Position numbers and translations under genes: made by a program. Positions 60,821-64,000 of a DNA stretch of 64,000 nt are shown piece by piece (within the stretch, counting starts at the first letter, position 1; each line of letters starts with the position of its first letter). Source of the stretch: Cryptococcus deneoformans JEC21 (Eukaryota > Basidiomycota > Tremellomycetes > Tremellales > Cryptococcaceae). The notes beneath the pieces were generated by a model that ran no database searches, was not told the origin of the DNA, and was given only the letters and a program-made list of their open reading frames with translations. The DNA lies in assembly GCF_000091045.1 (NCBI RefSeq), contig NC_006679.1:316441-380440 (forward strand). The letters are read 5' to 3'.

Positions 60821-61629
60821 TCGTCCTTTCTACTAGGACGAAAGAAGAAAGGGGAAAAAAGGCGGTTGGAATAGCTGTTTTGTGGTTATGCTTGCTTATG
60901 TCATTGACACAGGAGATTGCATGTCATGCAGGGTTCTTTGGTAGTCTCTTTGGAGAAACAAAAAAGAGCTACCTATCGATAAAAACGTGAGAGAAACGGA
61001 TTGGAATATGCCTCAATTAGTCATTTGTGCTTCTTTACGATGTTGGAAATGTTTATGAATCCATCATGCTTGATTGTAACTACATACGCCCACTTTGTGA
61101 ACATCCATGGGATTCAATGTAGCAGCAAGGAATTTCCGAGCGAGACGAAAGGCGAGAAAATCGATGCAAGAGGGAAAAGCAGGGGAGAGATGAGAAGGAT
61201 TTCGCAGGCACGGCGTTGTCAGTCGAAAAGACTTTTGTTCCTGGGAGAAAACAGTCGCGTAACGATTATTGACGTCATTTATTTCTTCCTTCTTCCCCCC
61301 GCCGTCGTCGACCCACGGCCCCCGCTCTGCTGGCCTGCCACACTTTTTGCTTCCGCCCCTTCCCGCTTTCTCATCATCTTCCGACTCTTCGGCCCCAGAA
61401 CCCTTCGTTGCGACGAGGTCTCTGCGGTCTCCATCATGGCCTGTTTGCACACGTGTAGTCTGCATTGCTTATTATAATAAACTCAACATTCCTTAAAATG
61501 CCAATAGTCATATACTCATCACACCGCAAAAATATTCATACAAATTACCACCATTACACACAACATACAGATCACGACTCTAATTAAACACGCCAAATGT
61601 TTAAGCCATTTCCTTCCTTGTGCTGAACC
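60821..61629. other. Convergent intergenic region
   Basis: About 810 bases between the 3' ends of CDC6 copy 2 and the permease gene. Short open frames on both strands lack coding features. A pyrimidine-rich patch lies at 61.29-61.37 kb. No RNA recognised. Confidence 0.45.
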
Positions 61630-63814
61630 TCAGACTTCAAGGTGTGAAAGTTCAGGCTTGTCCAAGAACTGTCTATGTACATCGGTGTTGTTCTCAAACA
61701 ACTCGGTAGGAGCAACTTCGCCGCCGCCTCGCTCGATAGCGACCTTGGCCTTTTCGAAATGGGATCCGTCCGCCTCGGGACCGAGGAAAACGACAATGAT
61801 ACCAAAGGCAATGACAGCACCGATGAGGATACCGTTGATAGCAGCGTAGTCTGGGATGTCGGTACCGGCCAGTTTGAGGGATTTACCAGCGTTGGCTTCG
61901 ATTTGAGCAGAACCTGCAGAGGCCATGTTACCAAGCTAATGGTTGGTGTAAGTCTTCTCTCTCAAGGCCACAAAAATAATCAGACAACTTACTTGGTAGC
62001 AGAGGCCACCGAAGAGAGCACGGAAAGCTGGAGGAGCAATTTCGCCGAGGTACACAGGGACAACACCCCAAGCTACGATATTCGTCAGTATAGGATTTCA
62101 CAATCAACGCAGTCAAGTCAACATGCCTCCCTGAACACCACTTTGAATGAAGCTGGGGAAGGAGATACTGTCAGCCGCCATGATCTGCGAGACCAGACGG
62201 TCTCTACTTACAAACCACCAGCAGCAAGTCCAGCAAAGCTATCGGGAAGAATCCAAAGAGGAATCCAGCAAGCCTAGGAGTTTATGAGCACGTATTAGCG
62301 AACAGTAAATGAAGCAAGTGTGCACTTACCGTGTAAACACAACACGCCAAGATTGCGAACCGCCTGCCGACAAATTGAGAGACGTGACCAGCAATAGTAC
62401 CACCGACGATAGCGCCACAGCTATACAGCTTGTTAGCAGAAAGGAAAGTACAACGGGCTGCAAAACTCACTTAGAGATGATAGTAGCCTTGGAGGCGAGA
62501 GGACTGGAAAGACCTTTGGTGGTCTTAAGGTAAGTCGGGTAAAGGTCCTGACTACCGTGGGCGAAGAAGCTCTGATCACATTGTTAATAGGCTGTAGTAT
62601 GCCACCAAGTGACGCACGAAGAAAGTCATAAGGCAGACAGCCCAGATCCATCGAAGCCCTGCCACAAACTGTTTAGACCATTGTCTCCAGTTTTCTTTGG
62701 AGGAAACTTACAGTTAGTTCTGAACATGTTGCTTAGTTCTCGGATGAAATTCTTAGAGGCCTGTTTGCTGGAAATACCCTTCGCCTTGGCTTCTTCTCGA
62801 GCGACAATGAATTGTCGGGATTCCGGGAGACAAGACCTGACAATAGCGGCGAGCAGGGAGAAACCCGCGCCCATGAGGTAGATTGCTCGCCAACCGTACT
62901 CGCTTTTTGGAACGACAGTCAGATTGATGACTGTTAAAGTGTCAACTTAATAAGTAAGTGCCATGCGCAGACGAGACTCGACACATACCAGCGGCGAGAA
63001 GGTAACCACAGGAGTAACCCTGCTGGAGAATACCACTGCACAAGCCTCTGGCAATAGGAGGCACATTCTCAAGACCACTATACAGAGTCAGTACATCGCT
63101 TCAAGAAGGTAATAGAATACTCACGTGGCTGCAGCACACCCCCAGATACCGCCCATAGCAATACCGAACAAACTCCTGTTTGTCGATCAGCACAGCTCTT
63201 ACAGCGGAGAAAGGAGCAACTCACCTGACGGCCAAGAATTGCTGGTACGTGTTGACAAACCCAGATCCAAGCTCGAATACCATGATCAAAAGGCAGTTGA
63301 AAACCAAGGTCCACTTTCGTCCATAACGGTCGGCACAAAGACCAATGATAACGGCACCCAATGAACGAAATAGAAGGGTAAGAGTGATGGCAGTAGTAAT
63401 GGAGCTGGGGGCGACATCGAATTGCTCTGCTAAGGAGTCAAGGGTGAGGGGAACACAGAAAAAGTCGTAACCATCGATTGTCCATGCGAGCCACCCCTGC
63501 GGACAGACAGATCAACTGGGACACGCCTGGCAATGAAATATTGCGCTTACCGAGAAAAACATCAACCATCCAAAAGGGGAAACAGCTCGAATGATTTTAA
63601 AAGGGTTCTTTGTTTCAGGTTCTTCTCCAGCGACGGGCTGTCGTAGACTGGGAATCATACATCTCAAAAAGGACCTGTCCCCTCTGTTGGCGTGCCATGC
63701 TGCTAATTGATCGCGGATAGAAGAGGAGCGGCGCGCTGGAAGGGCGAATTCAGACTCATCTTCGTGGCGAAGCTTTTGCTCCTGTGCGTGGTGAGGAAGG
63801 TGTGAGGTGGACAT
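61630..63814 (-). CDS. JEN1-type monocarboxylate permease (MFS, sialate:H+ symporter family)
   Basis: Twelve exons: 63814-63551, 63496-63225, 63175-63125, 63077-62989, 62930-62712, 62658-62618, 62571-62471, 62420-62330, 62273-62212, 62152-62127, 62072-61993 and 61935-61630, 533 aa. The first membrane segment reads GWLMFFSGWLAWTIDGYDFF, with the Jen1-like (T/D)-DxxDFF pattern. The MFS loop 2-3 motif is GLCADRYGRKW. Later segments include FAHGSQDLYPTYL, which resembles the Jen-family signature NxxSHGSQDLYPT, and SGVQGAWGVVPVYLGEIAPPAFRALFGG. These identify the lactate/pyruvate/acetate permease branch at the plasma membrane. The tenth intron has a GC donor (GGAG/GCATGT). The ATG at 63814 was chosen over an upstream GTG-initiated frame. 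Confidence 0.9.
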
Positions 63815-64000
63815 GTGGTGATCCTTGATGAACACAAGGCGAAGCAGTTATGAATAGCTATAGCTGTAGGCTTAGTTGTAGGTCGCTAGTGGTTAATGGG
63901 TGGCGTGTGTGGAAAGGAAGGCGAACCATGGGATCTTTTACTTGGTTAAATGGATCTTTTAAGTGGATAAGGTTTTTATACTGTGACCTCCCTCTGCTCT
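63815..64000. promoter_or_regulatory. Upstream region of the JEN1-type permease gene
   Basis: The last 186 bases are 5' leader and promoter of the minus-strand permease. A short direct repeat GGATCTTTTA occurs at about 63931 and 63953. Its meaning is unknown. Confidence 0.35.

Overview
The window comes from a basidiomycete yeast, most probably Cryptococcus or a close Tremellales relative. Nearly every gene is cut by short introns of about 45-80 nt with GT-AG ends and CTNA-type branch points. The thymidylate synthase matches the cryptococcal length (317 aa) and ends in MKMSA. The gene set is ordinary nuclear eukaryotic housekeeping. I saw no tRNA, rRNA, CRISPR or intact transposon.

Left third (1-24.4 kb): start of an SR-type protein (-), a small mitochondrial-type protein (+), a single-pass plasma-membrane sensor-like protein (-), a possible unannotated small gene (+), GINS subunit PSF3 (-), mitoribosomal mL41/MRPL27 (+), COPII SEC23 (-), a GPI-anchored arylsulfotransferase-fold protein (+), an RTR1/RPAP2 CTD phosphatase (+), the delta-9 desaturase OLE1 with a cytochrome b5 tail (-), a peroxisomal ACAD10/11-type acyl-CoA dehydrogenase (+), a multipass membrane protein (-), a FAHD1-type hydrolase (+) and an intronless low-complexity orphan (-).

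Middle (24.4-48.6 kb): a gene-poor 3 kb, thymidylate synthase (+), TORC2 subunit AVO1/SIN1 (-), ribosome-biogenesis WD protein PWP1 (+), an 84-aa orphan (+), a first CDC6 (+), a decayed or unannotated multi-exon gene (+), a PH-ArfGAP protein (-), PBDC1 (+), and MFAP1 with an added zinc knuckle and RD-rich tail (-).

Right third (48.6-64 kb): a PPR protein (+), MIM2 (-), a 61-N assembly gap, Mediator kinase-module subunit MED12 (+, 5' end damaged by the gap), a second CDC6 paralogue (+) and a JEN1-type carboxylate permease (-).

The most striking point is the pair of CDC6 genes 18 kb apart. They share intron positions and a KEN degron, but differ in full-consensus CDK sites and in upstream ACGCGT (MCB-like) elements. 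DNA-replication genes are frequent here: PSF3, thymidylate synthase and two CDC6 copies. Exon boundaries were set by hand from splice signals, reading-frame continuity and family conservation. Every multi-exon model below with full coordinates adds up to an intact reading frame.
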